Shown here in pieces: positions 1 to 11,494 of a stretch of 64,000 nucleotides of DNA (position 1 is the first letter of the stretch; every line of letters begins with the position of its first letter). Origin of the DNA: Mytilus californianus (taxonomy: Eukaryota; Mollusca; Bivalvia; Mytilida; Mytilidae); assembly GCF_021869535.1 (NCBI RefSeq), contig NW_026262593.1, forward strand, positions 61,774,318-61,838,317, in the 5' to 3' direction. Below the pieces are notes generated by a model that searched no databases, was not told the origin of the DNA, and saw nothing but the letters and a program-made list of their open reading frames with translations. A program made the translations under genes and the position numbers.

Positions 1-1499
1 AAACTGAATTTTCTTATCATCTCCTTGCTTGATGTTTTAAAAAAAGTTATCAACAAATTGAAGCAATGGCTATTGTATCAAGCAGACAAAAACATAAATC
101 AACTGGTGCAAACACAACAACATTTCCTCTTAAACAAATAAACTGTTCATACACAGTATAACGGGTCAATAGCCTTACCCATATTTCATCTCCAATAAAT
201 TAACTGCTATTCATTTATTTCGTTGGATAACAATTTTCATGGGATTCATGTCACAGGTGAACCACAAATTTGAATATTCAACTAATTAAAAAAAAATTGG
301 CTTCTTTGCAGAATTGACATATCCATGAATCAAATATCCACGAAAAATGCAAGTTTTTCTCATTTCCCAAAAAATTATTATCCACATAAAATAAACGATT
401 CCATAGTACACAGTGTAACTGGTCAATAGCCTTACCCATATTCACTTTACATGCTATAACAGATTTTTAACAAGAATTAAGTACTTGTGCACTCATTAAC
501 AATATGTAAAAAGCAACAACCACAACAAATTATACTGGCAGCAAAACAATTGAAAAAAGTTTCAAAGTAAGCACCAGGCCTAACAGTCGTAAAAATTCTT
601 AAGACTAAATTTGATGAACAATTTAGTATACATACAATCTACTTAAGTTGTAAGATCTGTGATGAAACACAGGACAGAGTTCTTTTGCTGACAAATAAAC
701 TTTTTAAGATTTCACGAATTCCTCAATGTAATGTTATAAGTTAACTTCCTTTTAAAACCAGCATGTAATCAAAGAAACAGCAAAATTAAATGATAACAGT
801 TAAATTAAATGATAACAGTTAAATTCACATTATGGACACAATAAATTAACCTTAAGAGTCTTTAAAAATTCTGATGTTGTAGGATAGCACATTTAATTAC
901 TTTTGACAAGAATGGCCACATGACAACACTTAAGGATTCTTAGATTAGACAGTGACTTCATACATAACATTATAATGATGAAAAAATCCTTTATAAAAGG
1001 AATATCAGTTTGTTTGTTCAATTAATATTCTGACCCTTTAATTTGAGATAGAATAGTCAGTATACTTGAACCAATAGATTTTATAAAATTATTTTTTCTT
1101 GCAAAAACAGGAGATGCCACCTGCTAAAACTTACAGTTTCTATGAACATGATGAATAAGTTGTGCTTTAATTTCATATTTGTATTATAAAAATTTGTTGT
1201 GAAGCCTATAAAGCATTTTTTAGTGTGCTACATACATTTGTACCCCATTTAGAAAGGTTTAAGGGTGATTTATGTTTTTTTTAAACTGTTTGTTCATCTT
1301 TCATTTCTTGCTTCACTTATTTTTCATTTTGATTATCAAGATTCATTAACATCATTTGATCTTTTCACAAACTGCAAACATTTTGCAATTGTATATTAAA
1401 AGAAATTCAAAAGTTATAGCCTTATAATAATTTATAACTACATGTACATTCAAATATTCTAATTATCTGATGTAGAAATTATTCACAATCATCACCATT

Positions 1500-1625
1500 T
1501 ATAAACAAATCTTAAAACAACTGGATTATCTCCCATTATAAGTCTAAAGAAATTTCTTTTTAAACAGTAATAATTTGTCCATTTCATTGACAAATTTAAA
1601 GATAAAAAATAGATTTTTTTCCTGA
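1500..1625 (+). repeat. Local dispersed repeat, copy A
   Basis: It carries the GGATTATCTCCCATT core followed by an AGTCTAAAGA-type block and a T-rich end. The same order of blocks recurs at 3020-3205, with a shorter version at 1880-1990. All three copies lie within 1.7 kb in the same orientation, so local duplication is likely. Confidence 0.6.
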
Positions 1626-1879
1626 GTGGAGTGATATTTGTCTTTTTCATTATCAAATTGGAAAAAATGTGAAAATAAATAATCCCTTAAAGATTTTTAT
1701 TTCAAATATAATTTTTTTTCACTCGACTCTCCTTTTCCTAAGAAAGTTAGGAACAAGTTTAGATAAATCTATTAATAAATTGATAGTACATATTATCTAT
1801 TTAGTTTCTTAAACAAAGATGACCTTAAAATAAGTGATAAACAATGACCAAAGCAAAAATTTCATTAATTTAGAAATAT

Positions 1880-1990
1880 TATTATTGTCAATCATCACCA
1901 AAAAACAAATCTCAGAACATCTGGGTTATCTCCCATTTTTAACAATCTTGAACATTTGGATTATCTCCCATTGTCAATCTGAGATGAGTT
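1880..1990 (+). repeat. Local dispersed repeat, copy B
   Basis: This copy contains two versions of the TTATCTCCCATT core about 40 bp apart, as copy C does at 3020-3205. It lacks the T-rich 3' part seen in copies A and C. Confidence 0.6.
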
Positions 1991-2872
1991 TTCAGATTTA
2001 ATTAATGATATGATGATAATGTATATCTTTGTAATAAATACCAGTTTGAGTGATAACATTTTTCCATATTAAGTGACTTTGTTTTTGTTTCCATGGAGTC
2101 ATAATGATTTTAATCCATATAAAATACACAAATACACAAATAAGTGACTGATAAATTACCTCACAATGAATACAGAATATCAAACAATATATTTGTTTTT
2201 GTATCACAATACTGTAAACCAACTAAATGTCTTAGTGAAGTCTTTTTTTTTTTTTAAATCCATGTTTGACATATACATGACGATCTATATTCACATTATC
2301 TAAAATTAAAGTCACAAACATTTGTTTGGACTATATAAATACCAGAATCAGATACTTCTTAAAATTTAATTCACAATATAAACAGTTTTAAAATATCTAA
2401 ATAGATGTTATGTGATAGCAAATGTGTTTTTATTTAGATACTGATTTTTTAAAAATGATATAGAAAAAACATATTAATGTGCAAAGTGGCAGTTTTTCAC
2501 AAATGAACTATCAATAACAAATCATCATGATTCAAACAATAAATTTACTAAATTGTCTTCTACAAATAAAAGATCTCACGTTTTACGTCACGACCTTAAC
2601 ATGCTGCCATTTTTTCTGTATGTCGTAGAAAAAAATGCATTGGTACTCTCTTAGCAATATGTCATACAAAAATTTTAAAAATACGTACTATCTTAAAAAA
2701 TATAAAATATTTAAAAATTAAGTCATCCAAGGATTGAAGAAGCCACTGTTGCTCTTTGAACTATCAATGGCTGGTCGTATAAATTATACTAGCAAAATTG
2801 TTGAATTCACAGAATTCAAGTAAAGAAAGCCCTGGTTTTGAGTAATCGTTTAAATCCTATGGTGGGTTACTA

Positions 2873-2959
2873 TCAAGACATTTTTATTCCCTTCTTGGCA
2901 CAAAATTCTTTAAATCTTGAATTCTCTAACTCTGTCATAACTTTATTGAGTGCATAAAT
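2873..2959 (-). CDS. Gene 1, terminal coding exon
   Basis: Last coding exon of the gene whose start codon is at 17177. The acceptor reads TTTTTCAG on the minus strand. The frame then runs 28 codons to TGA, starting IYALNKVMTEL and ending AKKGIKMS. The upstream exon (4050-4196) ends in phase 0 and this one begins in phase 0, so they join cleanly and continue the charged, helix-prone C terminus. The family is not recognised. The splice signals, exact phase match and dense helical composition make a real exon likely, but transcript evidence is lacking. Confidence 0.72.
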   Translation of the reverse strand: MYALNKVMTELENSRFKEFCAKKGIKMS

Positions 2960-3019
2960 CTGAAAAATATACAAAAAAAAACTTTATTAACCAAGTTTTG
3001 TCTGTTTACCATGTGCATT

Positions 3020-3205
3020 TTTCTTCACCAAATTTAAAGAAATCTCAGAAGATCTGGGTTATCTCCCATTTTTAACAAATCTTAGAACATTTGGATTATC
3101 TCCCATTATCAGTCTAAAGAGATTTCATTTGAAACAGTAGTAATTTATCATTTTCATTGTAAAAAATGAAAGATTAAAAAAAGAGATTTTTTTCCTTACC
3201 CTTCT
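3020..3205 (+). repeat. Local dispersed repeat, copy C
   Basis: Longest copy of the TTATCTCCCATT repeat. It sits in the last intron of gene 1, close to the terminal exon. It combines the double core of copy B with the T-rich end of copy A. Confidence 0.6.
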
Positions 3206-3529
3206 GGTAAAAATGAAGTAAACAGAAAAGAAAAGAAATTAGCTTTTAAAAGTTCTTGAGCTTAAAATTTCTATTACATGAAAGGATGTCAGCACAAGTT
3301 AGGAACATACATTTTATGATTTAACAGCAATTCATGTATAAAATGAGCATATTGCTATCTAAAGAATTGAAAGAAATCAATTATAAGTGCAATTAAAGAG
3401 GAAAGGTCTGAAGAATAAATCATTTATTACATTCTGTGTGTGCCTGTCCCAGGTAAAGAGCCTGAAATTCAGTGGCTGTCATTTTTTTGCTGTATATATA
3501 GTATATTTGTTTTCATTTATTGTTTTGTA

Positions 3530-3720
3530 TATAAATCAGGCCATTAGTTTTCTCATTTGAATTGTTTTACATTTTGTCTTGTCTTGGCCTTTTATAGCTT
3601 GCTATGTTGTATGGATTTTGCTCATTGTTGAAGGCCATTATGTAACAGTGACCTATAGTTGGTTACTTCAAGTTCATTTGGTCAATTGTGGAAATTTGTC
3701 TCATTGAATATCACACCACA
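3530..3720 (-). repeat. Dispersed mussel-type repeat, family 1
   Basis: The blocks read in order: AAATCAGGCCATTAG, CTTTTATAGCTTGCTATG, a TTGCTCATTGTTGAAGGCC block, a CCTATAGTTGGTTA block, and GTCTCATTGAATATC. The same blocks occur in reverse order and complement at 6255-6425 and 55290-55470, and partly at 4425-4500, 40985-41120 and 45905-45990. I know this arrangement as a very abundant bivalve interspersed repeat. Here it lies inside an intron of gene 1. Confidence 0.7.
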
Positions 3721-4049
3721 TCTTCTTATTTTTATAACAGAAACTGCATTTGCTTCATTAAATGTTCCAAAAGAAGTAAACTTCAAACGTGTAATTGTTC
3801 TTTTTATCAGGGTTTGCTATATACTGACACATTTTATCATACACTACACCTCACAAATTTCAAAAAGAGACTCAGCTTTGATACTGACCATATTAAAAAC
3901 ACAATTTAATGATATGGTATGAGAAATATTTAAAATTGCCACTGTTGCAACCTTCCTAAAAGACCTTTGTAACTGACCTATATGAATAATCTAGTTTTCA
4001 AAGGATTTTCAAAACAAAATTTATCATTTAACCAAATCTGCAATTTTAC

Positions 4050-4196
4050 CTGTAACCTCTGTTGTTGTTTTAAATCCTTTTCCATCAGTTTTTTGTTCTG
4101 CTTTTCTATTTTATCTCTTTCAATCTGTTGCTTTTCCATTCTTTTCTGAGCTTCTTTCTCTAGCACCTGTAATTTAACTTTTACTGCTCTTTGAGA
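4050..4196 (-). CDS. Gene 1, coiled-coil exon
   Basis: 147-nt exon (49 codons) with acceptor TTATTTCAG and donor CAG/GTAAAA, entering and leaving in phase 0. The translation begins SQRAVKVKLQVLEKEAQKRM and continues almost wholly with K, E, Q, R, L and M to the end at KQQQRLQ. This is a single charged alpha-helix or coiled coil of about 45 residues. Its upstream neighbour (5402-5448) ends LTDIR, giving LTDIR/SQRAV at the junction. Such segments suit a scaffold, cytoskeletal or centrosomal protein, but that is inference from composition only. Confidence 0.78.
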
Positions 4197-4424
4197 CTGA
4201 AATAAGATAATGATAAAATAATGAATGTCAGCCACAAAAAAAGTTAAAAATATTGCACAAGGTGTGTTATCTCTCTTGATATTCAAGGTAATACATATGA
4301 GTATAATTACTTTTGCACATATTTATTTTTCTATTGAAAATGACAAAGGAATCCAGATGCTGATCCAGGATTTTGAAATCCTCACCAAGAAGACAACTTT
4401 AGGAGGTGGAACTGTGAATAGTCT

Positions 4425-4500
4425 ATGCTTCTGCGTCATTGGTCTCTGGTGGAGAGTTGTCTCATTGGTAATTATACCATTCTCATTTTTTTTAAGCATT
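4425..4500 (-). repeat. Fragment of dispersed repeat family 1
   Basis: It contains the GTTGTCTCATTGGTAATTAT block and a GGTCTCTGGTGGAGA block, as in the copies at 3530-3720 and 6255-6425. Only one end of the element is preserved. It is intronic to gene 1. Confidence 0.55.
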
Positions 4501-4979
4501 ATAAACCATATATGTAGCTCCATAAAGGGGTGGCCAGGATGAATATTCACAATGAATCTTCTCAAAACATCATCAAGACTTGTTGTAATTTAATATTCTT
4601 TTGAGAATCATCCAGCTGACTGTTACCTTGTGAACGAGCATTTTAAAAGTTCGACTGAGTGTGTTGGTCTAGTACAAAGTAGGGTTCATATGCATACCCC
4701 ATTAACATGTTCTCATCCTAAATATGCATTTGATTTGCAACTGGAAATTAAACTGCAATTGTTCATCATCGTCTTCACTCTTCACGCTCAACCAAAAACC
4801 CACCTGCCCAGGCTTGTAAAGATGCTATCGTGCCTGTGAAGTCATGTCTACAGGCCAATAGAATCTAACTAAAATTTTCTTACAATTCAGCTTCGGTCCT
4901 GTCTATTCAAAAGTTTATTCAATGTGAAGACAGCTGTGCATGTGTAGGTATATAGATTCCACCACTGCATCAAGTGTGT

Positions 4980-5250
4980 TACGATATTTCTCCACTCCAG
5001 GCAGTTAAATTTTTATATTTCGAGCTTTTTAAATAATTGCAATTTAACTGTTGAGAGTGGAGAAATATCGTAATACATGAGTTATAGTGTTGGAATCTGT
5101 TTCTATAATGATTTAAAGAACAAAGCTTATCCTTCCTTTTCAAAGATTTGCAGAAAGTTGTGTTCTTTTCATGTGACATCATCAGGCATGGTCGCCTTTT
5201 TTCATAACGTCACAATAGGAAATTCAGAAGAAACCAAGAAAATTTGACGT
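4980..5250. mobile_element. Foldback (MITE-like) element
   Basis: TACGATATTTCTCCACTC at 4980 and its complement GAGTGGAGAAATATCGTA ending at 5072 form inverted arms, with an inner AATTTAACTGT pair. A related hairpin followed by a similar tail (AGACAAAG-type, GTGCTCTTTC and ATCAGG blocks) occurs at 18594-18820. The foldback form without coding capacity suggests a non-autonomous DNA element. It lies in a gene 1 intron. Confidence 0.6.
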
Positions 5251-5401
5251 CATAATTAAATTTGACCAATCATTAGCTGAGAACAAAGTTTTATCTAGAG
5301 ATAAGAAACATTTTTCTCACACCAATCGAGAAATGTGAAAAAAGCATGAAAATTAGAGAAAGACATGATCAATCCTTTGAGTTTAACTTTGCTATACTTA
5401 C

Positions 5402-5448
5402 CCTGATATCAGTTAGACTAGGTATATATTCCACCTTCCTCAGTTGTT
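5402..5448 (-). CDS. Gene 1, 47-nt exon
   Basis: Short exon with acceptor CTTTTTCCAG and donor AGG/GTAAGTA, the strongest donor in the gene. It opens with AA, completing a codon begun by the A at the end of exon 7026-7108 (giving Lys). It then reads QLRKVEYIPSLTDIR and ends in phase 0. The phases match on both sides. The YIPSLTDIR stretch looks like a short conserved linear motif before the coiled coil, though I cannot name it. Confidence 0.75.
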
Positions 5449-6254
5449 CTGGAAAAAGAAGTAATGAAATAAGAGTTATAGACCTAGCAAAGATGATCAT
5501 AATTTAAGACACTTATTGTCTCATTTGGGCAATCTTTCAAACTGTTCTGGATGACAACATTTAATGTGATATGAATCTGAGCCTGTGTAGTTCTAGAAAG
5601 ATACACACTGAGTAAGATTTTAAACATGCTAGCTGACGATGTAACATTCCACAGAAAGGCATGTCACACAAATATACAACACTTTATTCTGACTCAAGAT
5701 CTCTTATTTTTTTTTTTTTTTCTACAAGCTGTATGAAAAATATAGTAATTTTTATTTCTGTACGTTTAACACTTTAGAATAAATTTATCCATGACCTCTG
5801 GCAACCAGACATTAAACATGTCCTGAAACAATTGGGGGAAGGGGGTAAAGAATTTTACATCAAGTAATTATGGACAATAAATAAATATATAAAATATGAT
5901 TTCAGCCATTTATGAAACTTTTACTAATAACATCACAAACATGAATATAAGTAAGCAAAAATGTGTTTATGTCTTGGTCACTGGCATGGGTGGGTGTGGA
6001 AAACATTTGGCAGTCAACATTGCGACTTGGAATCTCATTTAAAAGGACCTTGACCTTTTACATCTATAGGTTTATGGTTAAACATTAACCTGTCAAATTT
6101 TTCTAAAAAGTTACCTGGTGACTTGACACAATTTTTAAGCGTCACCTTGTGACCTAAGGGGATAGATACCCTACAGGAGTCCCAAATTGGGGGATCGCTG
6201 GACTTTCGGATTACTACAACTACGATTTATGACCCTATAATTATACACCATGAG

Positions 6255-6425
6255 CATTTAACAAGAAGATATGGTATGATTACCAATGAGACAACTATCC
6301 ACCAGTGACCAAATGATGTAGAAGTTAACAACTATAGGTCATCACTATACGGCCTTCAACAATGAGCAAAACCCATATACTGCACAGTAAGCTATAAAAG
6401 GCCCCAAAATGACTGTTTATACATA
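6255..6425 (+). repeat. Dispersed repeat family 1, forward copy
   Basis: It includes GGTATGATTACCAATGAGAC, AACTATCCACCAG, GGCCTTCAACAATGAGCAAA and a TAAAAGGCCCC block. The order is the reverse complement of 3530-3720. The unit is about 170 bp with no visible coding capacity. Confidence 0.7.
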
Positions 6426-7025
6426 TACAATGTATACATATGGCAATACAGAGATATATTTAAGAGTGGATCCGTAAAAATCACCAGAATTTACTGCGTG
6501 TGAAAATCACAAAGATGTGTTCAGATTATCATGTTATTTTGTTCATTTACAAACTGTCAAATAATTTCAAAGCCAAATTTTCTTAAGCTTCTATGAAAAG
6601 AATCATAATTTGTGTGTGTACTGTATCATGTTATTTTGTTCATTTACAAAATGTTAAATAATTTCAAACCTATAATTAATACATTCAACAATTTTCCTAA
6701 GCTTCTTTGAAAGAATCTTATTTATTTTTTTGTGTGTACTGTATCATGTTATATTATTCATTTACTGTAAAAACTGTTAAATAATTTCAAAACTATAATT
6801 TATACATTTAACAATTTTTCTTTAGCCTCATTATGACTTTAAAGAATCTGGAATTTCTTTTCAACACAGAAGATGTTTAAAATTTCTTAATCAATATTTC
6901 ATCAATTACATCAGCAAATATTGATCTACAATATACATGTATGTTTTTGTATATATATAAATATATACTTTGCATGTATCTAAGCATTTATACTTGTAAA
7001 CAAAAGGAATTTAGTAAACACTTAC

Positions 7026-7108
7026 TACCACCAGTCTTCTTTCTCTTTGAGCTTTTTGTTTCATAAAATATTGACGGCAATTTTACCCCAGGTCTTGCCA
7101 TTATTATT
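7026..7108 (-). CDS. Gene 1, exon with basic motif
   Basis: 83-nt exon, acceptor TTTGTGTCAG, donor GGTA/GTAAGTG. Only one frame is open: one leftover base, then IIMARPGVKLPSIFYETKSS, then KRKKTGG, leaving one base that pairs with AA of the next exon. The entry phase needs two bases from upstream, whereas the exon at 12265-12876 leaves only one, so at least one exon is missing between them. Alternatively, the in-frame ATG at the third codon could start a separate short protein with this exon as its first coding exon. Confidence 0.7.
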
Positions 7109-7756
7109 CTGACACAAATAAATGATTCAATTATCCAAACATAACACCGTATACTATCCAGGTAGTTCAGGTATGTATCTCAGTGATAAAAATAACTTTC
7201 CCATCACAAGTCAAACATTTATCGTCTTTTTCTTGACGAAGGTGAAATCAACATAAAACTTTTCTTTTCAATGAATTAACATAACTGGTATAGGAAAAAA
7301 AACCTGGTATAAAATTTAAATGTTTCACAAAGTACTATATCGTAAACTGTACTTGTAAGTGGCATAATTATAGAACTATTATTGATTTTTATATATGGCT
7401 TGAAAGTTATTAGGAAATAAATCTTATTATCAGTTTATAATGTAAAAAGTGAAAACTAATTTACATGTTTAAGAAAAAGATTAAATAACTTTTCTTAATC
7501 ATAAAGGCTTTGTCTTGATCATCAGGACATTATTATCAAGAATCTAAATACCCCAGACCATTCAATCATGTTAAATACAATTAAAAGATTAGAATTTTTT
7601 TTAATAGTTATCCATTTTGACAAAATCCATCAGAGACCACAAAAACTAACACAAATTTACATACATACATGTACAATCAAATATGATAATCTTTATATAC
7701 ATGTATTATTAGAAGTTTATAATTAGGAGCAACTGTACACAAATGCAAAGCCAATT

Positions 7757-7933
7757 TATATATATATATATATATAGTGCACACAGCTAGCTGCTCGACA
7801 ACTACAAAGCCAATGTATGTACAGTATATACATATAGCATGAATAGTGCAGTCAGCCAGCTGCCAGACAACCTACATGTACAATGTATAGGGAGAGGGTT
7901 GAGATCTCACAACATGTTTAACCCCCCCCCCCC
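7757..7933. repeat. (TA)n and poly-C simple repeats
   Basis: A TA dinucleotide run is at 7757-7776 and a pure C run at 7922-7933. Between them, CAGCTAGCTGC and CAGCCAGCTGC mark a short, imperfect direct duplication. No gene is seen here. Confidence 0.6.
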
Positions 7934-7934
7934 A

Positions 7935-8220
7935 TTTTTGTGCCAGTCCCAAGTCAGGAACCTCTGGACTTTGTTAGTCTTGTATGTTTTTTAAATTTTG
8001 GTACATTATAGGTTTCGGAATTTAATGTGACGTCCATTTTCACTGAACTAGAATACATTTTTGTTTAGGGGCCAGCTGAAACCTGTCTGGGTGCGGAATT
8101 TTCTCGCTGTGTTGAAGACCCATTTGTGTCCTTGGGCTGTTTTCTGCTCTTTGGTAAAGTTGATGTCTCTTTGTTAATGCATTCCCTGTTTTCCATTCAC
8201 AATTTTATTACAAGTCCTTG
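7935..8220 (+). repeat. Dispersed repeat family 2, copy 1
   Basis: It contains TTTTCACTGAAC, a GGGGCCAGCTGAA block, TTTTCTCGCTGTGTTGAAGA and GGCTGTTTTCTGCTCTTTGG in order. The same order is found at 11218-11445, so this is a dispersed element of about 250 bp. I recognise the style from mussel sequence. There is no coding potential. Confidence 0.65.
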
Positions 8221-8732
8221 CAGAGCAATGTGCCAAATATAATGAAGCGTTCCATTTGAATTTTATTTACTAGTTATAATTATCAACTGCAGAGCTTTAA
8301 AATTTATATGTTTTAGAATTGTTAAGTAGAATTTCTAATTATGTTCTACTGAGGACATTAAAAGTATAAGACAGCATGAGGCAAAAGTTTAATTCATGTA
8401 TACATTTTCCCGCTAAAGCCATGCATCTTTTAGAAAAATAATATGATGATCATCAAAATAATAATGTTTATAAAGATAAATAAATAATAATATTATAACT
8501 TAGTTAAATTAAATCTTTCAAAATTCCATTTACATGTACATGTACCTCTAGCCAATGTGGAATAAACAATCACACAGTTACAATGTATACACACAAATAA
8601 ATTCAGTTCAAAAGAAGTCCAAGTCTGATACATGTACATGTACACATATTAGTTAAAATTTTGCAAAAAAATTATGGTAAATGGTAATAATGAAAACAAA
8701 TACCAATAAAATGTCATCATCATCCTCTAATA

Positions 8733-8985
8733 ATTTAATTTTGGATGTAACACATCTTCTGATTGGCTGAAAGAGTTTTGTCTATCAGCTCATAGACATA
8801 ATTTTGTCATGTGACCGCGATGTCATCAACGTTTTTATCATGATTTACTCCTTTTTAGAATTAACTTATAAGAAATAACATAAAAAATATGGTGCACATT
8901 TTTAAATAACCCGCTACGCGGGTTATTCAGTGTGGACCATATTTTTTATGCTATTTCTTCATAGACAGAAAAAATATTACAGTCA
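8733..8985 (+). mobile_element. Foldback element with ACCCGC hairpin, copy 1
   Basis: A unique-looking left part (GATGTAACACATCTTCTGAT, TGTCATGTGACCGCG) is followed by a long hairpin. AAATAACATAAAAAATATGG pairs with the complement near 8930-8960 around an AACCCGCTACGCGGGTT centre. The element ends in AGAAAAAATATTACAG. The same element lies in opposite orientation at 28548-28855. A non-autonomous element is inferred. Confidence 0.65.
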
Positions 8986-9171
8986 TTCCTTAAACAACTG
9001 AAGAAGAAGTTTTGTGTCAATTTATTAATTAATTGAAATGTTGCTATACATTGTGTAGTAAACACAAATTCCCCCTTAGTTGCTCAAAATTGCTGAATTG
9101 GGAATTTGCAACATGTTTGTGAGCACTAAAGTAACCTTCCCCATGTTCCCCATAGACTGGGACATTGGTGT

Positions 9172-9617
9172 ACAGCACAATGATTGATTGATTGTTGGTT
9201 GCTTAACGTCCAGTGGCAAATATTCCATGCATATTCAGGACGAGAACAAATTAACAATAAACACAATAGGTAGGTTCTGTAATAGGGGCGTCCGGGTTTA
9301 AGGTCGGAGAAATTTAGACTGCCACGGGAAATGAGGGTATATTGGATAGGGACAGAAATTTAGCCTTGCAACAGGTCACCTACGGACCCCTCAAAGAGTT
9401 GTTGCAAGGGTTCTTAACATGCAGAGAGCATGGCACTCTCTTTACACGAGGCATTGTCCCAATTCTGACCGGACGTTGCTGCAAATTTGTACATTTGTAC
9501 ATCCCGCACAGCCAAATGGACGCCCCACTTTAGCAAGGGTTTTACTGCCGGTCGGAGGAAGACCAATGGTGACCATACTTCTATTCCCCAGTCACCCTTG
9601 GGGGCACAGCACAATGA
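9172..9617 (-). mobile_element. SINE-like retroposon with 12-bp TSD
   Basis: The 12-bp repeat ACAGCACAATGA is at 9172-9183 and again at 9606-9617. The 422 bp between begins with a TTGATTGATTG tail, which reads as a 3' CAATCAATC tail on the minus strand. The rest is GC-richer than its surroundings and contains TTGCTTAACGTCCAGTGGC, an abundant bivalve motif. Direct repeats plus a simple-sequence tail indicate target-primed retroposition. Short open frames inside are not convincing genes. Confidence 0.7.
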
Positions 9618-10180
9618 AGATATAGTTAGAATTGAATAGTGTATATGATTAGTTACAGCACAAGATTAGAGCTAACTGTAAACATCAGTTGAAAAAGGCT
9701 TGACTCATTTGGTTGACACAAAGCACCAAAACCAACTAATAAAAAGACTAAATTTTAAACACCAGGCAATGATCCAAGAGTACATAGAAATTGCAGTTAT
9801 TCAAAGCCAATTGCAACTAAATCATTTTCCAAGACTAAAATACATTTCTATACTGGAAACAGCTTTAGATTTTGTACATGTATGCATAAAATATTCCAAA
9901 TTTGTTACGGTTAAAATCTTTAAAAAATTATTATCATAATCAATGCAATTTGCTCCATTATATATGTAATTAGTAATTGAAAGTAAACATGCATGATAAA
10001 AGAAAAAGCATTAAAAAATTGCATGTTTATTTTAAATAACTTAGTCATGAAAGTTTTAATTTTAAAAACCAATAATTATGGTTCTGAAATAAAAATGTGG
10101 TTACTGTACGTAGTAAACAAACTAATGACTTTTTAAATCTTAATTGCTTGAAGAGTAAAATTCTATTGTTCTTGACTCAC

Positions 10181-10193
10181 GATTTAAGTCCAA
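10181..10193 (-). other. Candidate 13-nt microexon of gene 1
   Basis: On the minus strand, TTATCAG precedes TTGGACTTAAATC, which is followed by GTGAGTC. Thirteen bases would fit the phase gap between the exon at 12265-12876 (leaves one base) and the exon at 7026-7108 (needs two). It would read through as V-G-L-K-S into the downstream exon. The phase fit has a one-in-three chance of being accidental and the exon is very short, so this is only a candidate. Confidence 0.15.
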
Positions 10194-10954
10194 CTGATAA
10201 TTAGATTTTACACAATACATGTATATATAATTGTATATATATTTGATTGACATGACTTCCAATACAGATGTCATCTACATTTTATACTTTACATAATATT
10301 AATGAAATGAATGGACCTACAAATGTACATGTACCTTACAAACAAATTTACAGACTTTGTAGTAACATTTTGTTGACATTAAAATTTTTGGCTCACAAAC
10401 ATGACAAATATCCGAGTTATATATCACAGATGTGCCATTTACTTTTGTCAATTAGATATAGGCTGTCCACTTCAAATCTTTAGCAGGACACTTGTTTAGG
10501 TTAACAATTTGCTTGAGTGAAAATGAACCAACCTAATAAACATGCATTTACATGTTGTCATGTTTTGTACATGTACATGTACATGTCATTGTTAAAGGGA
10601 TTCAAAACATATTACAAGATACAGGGACAATAAATCTGATGACCTTTGTTGTGAAGTTGGGAGTATTCAACAATCATGACAATCTTTTGATGCAAAAGAA
10701 CAACTGCAATGTTCCTGTTTGAGGGCCCAGGTCAGTGGGTGACTACACTTTAAATGCATGGCCTGCAGTCAAAATCTGGAAATATTCATATATTTACCAG
10801 ATACATTACATACTTGTACATACATGTGCATTGTATTTTCAAATTCCATGATCTTAATTATGCCCATTCATGCATAAAACTAATGAAATAGGTGTTCAGA
10901 AAATATAACAAGAGTGCACATGCTGAAACTTCATAACATAAGGCATCTATATAC

Positions 10955-11075
10955 AAAGTATGAAGCATCCAGGTCTTCTACCTTCTGAAATATTAAGCTT
11001 TTAAGAAGTTAGTTAACCCCTCCGCCACCGGATCACTTGACTATCCCTATGTCTTGCTTTCTGTGACAGAAATAA
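10955..11075 (-). repeat. Fragment of tandem-core element
   Basis: It contains ATATACAAAGTATGAAGCAT, CCAGGTCTTCTACCTTCTGA and CCTCCGCCACCGGATCA. The reverse complement of these blocks forms the head of the element at 61383-62610, and a related version occurs near 41550-41645. It is a head-only fragment. Confidence 0.55.
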
Positions 11076-11217
11076 CAAGCTCGATAATAAACTTTACATT
11101 TGATTAATACAAATGTATCCATATTGCAACAAACTACACAAAATGTATGACCAATTTGGTATACATTGTATATCATTTTGTGTTAAAAAAATTTGTTTTC
11201 CTTGTTTTGTATTAGAT

Positions 11218-11445
11218 TTTTATGATACATGCATGTAAGTACACCATTGTTTAGTATGACAGATATTTTCACTGAACAATTTCACATTTTTATTTAGGGG
11301 CAAGCTGAAGCCCACCTCCGGGTGCAGGATTTTCTCGCTGTGTTGAAGACACATTGGTGGCCTTCGGCTGTTTTCTGCTCTTTGGTTGGGTTGTTGTCTC
11401 TTATACATATTCCCCATTTCCTTTCTCAATTTTATGTATATCATA
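11218..11445 (+). repeat. Dispersed repeat family 2, copy 2
   Basis: The blocks TTTTCACTGAAC, GGGGCAAGCTGAA, TTTTCTCGCTGTGTTGAAGA and GGCTGTTTTCTGCTCTTTGG run in the same order and orientation as at 7935-8220. Confidence 0.65.
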
Positions 11446-11494
11446 TAATTAGCATATATTTAGATTGGAAATAATGTACAAATGTACAAAAACA

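Larger units (their letters stand above)
1..2872. other. 3' flank of gene 1, no exon seen
   Basis: AT-rich sequence downstream of the stop codon of the minus-strand gene that ends at 2873. I find no open frame with splice signals. On the minus strand an AATAAA signal can be read near 2430, about 440 nt beyond the stop, but AT richness makes this weak. The stretch holds two of three local copies of a repeat built around a GGATTATCTCCCATT core. Confidence 0.5.
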
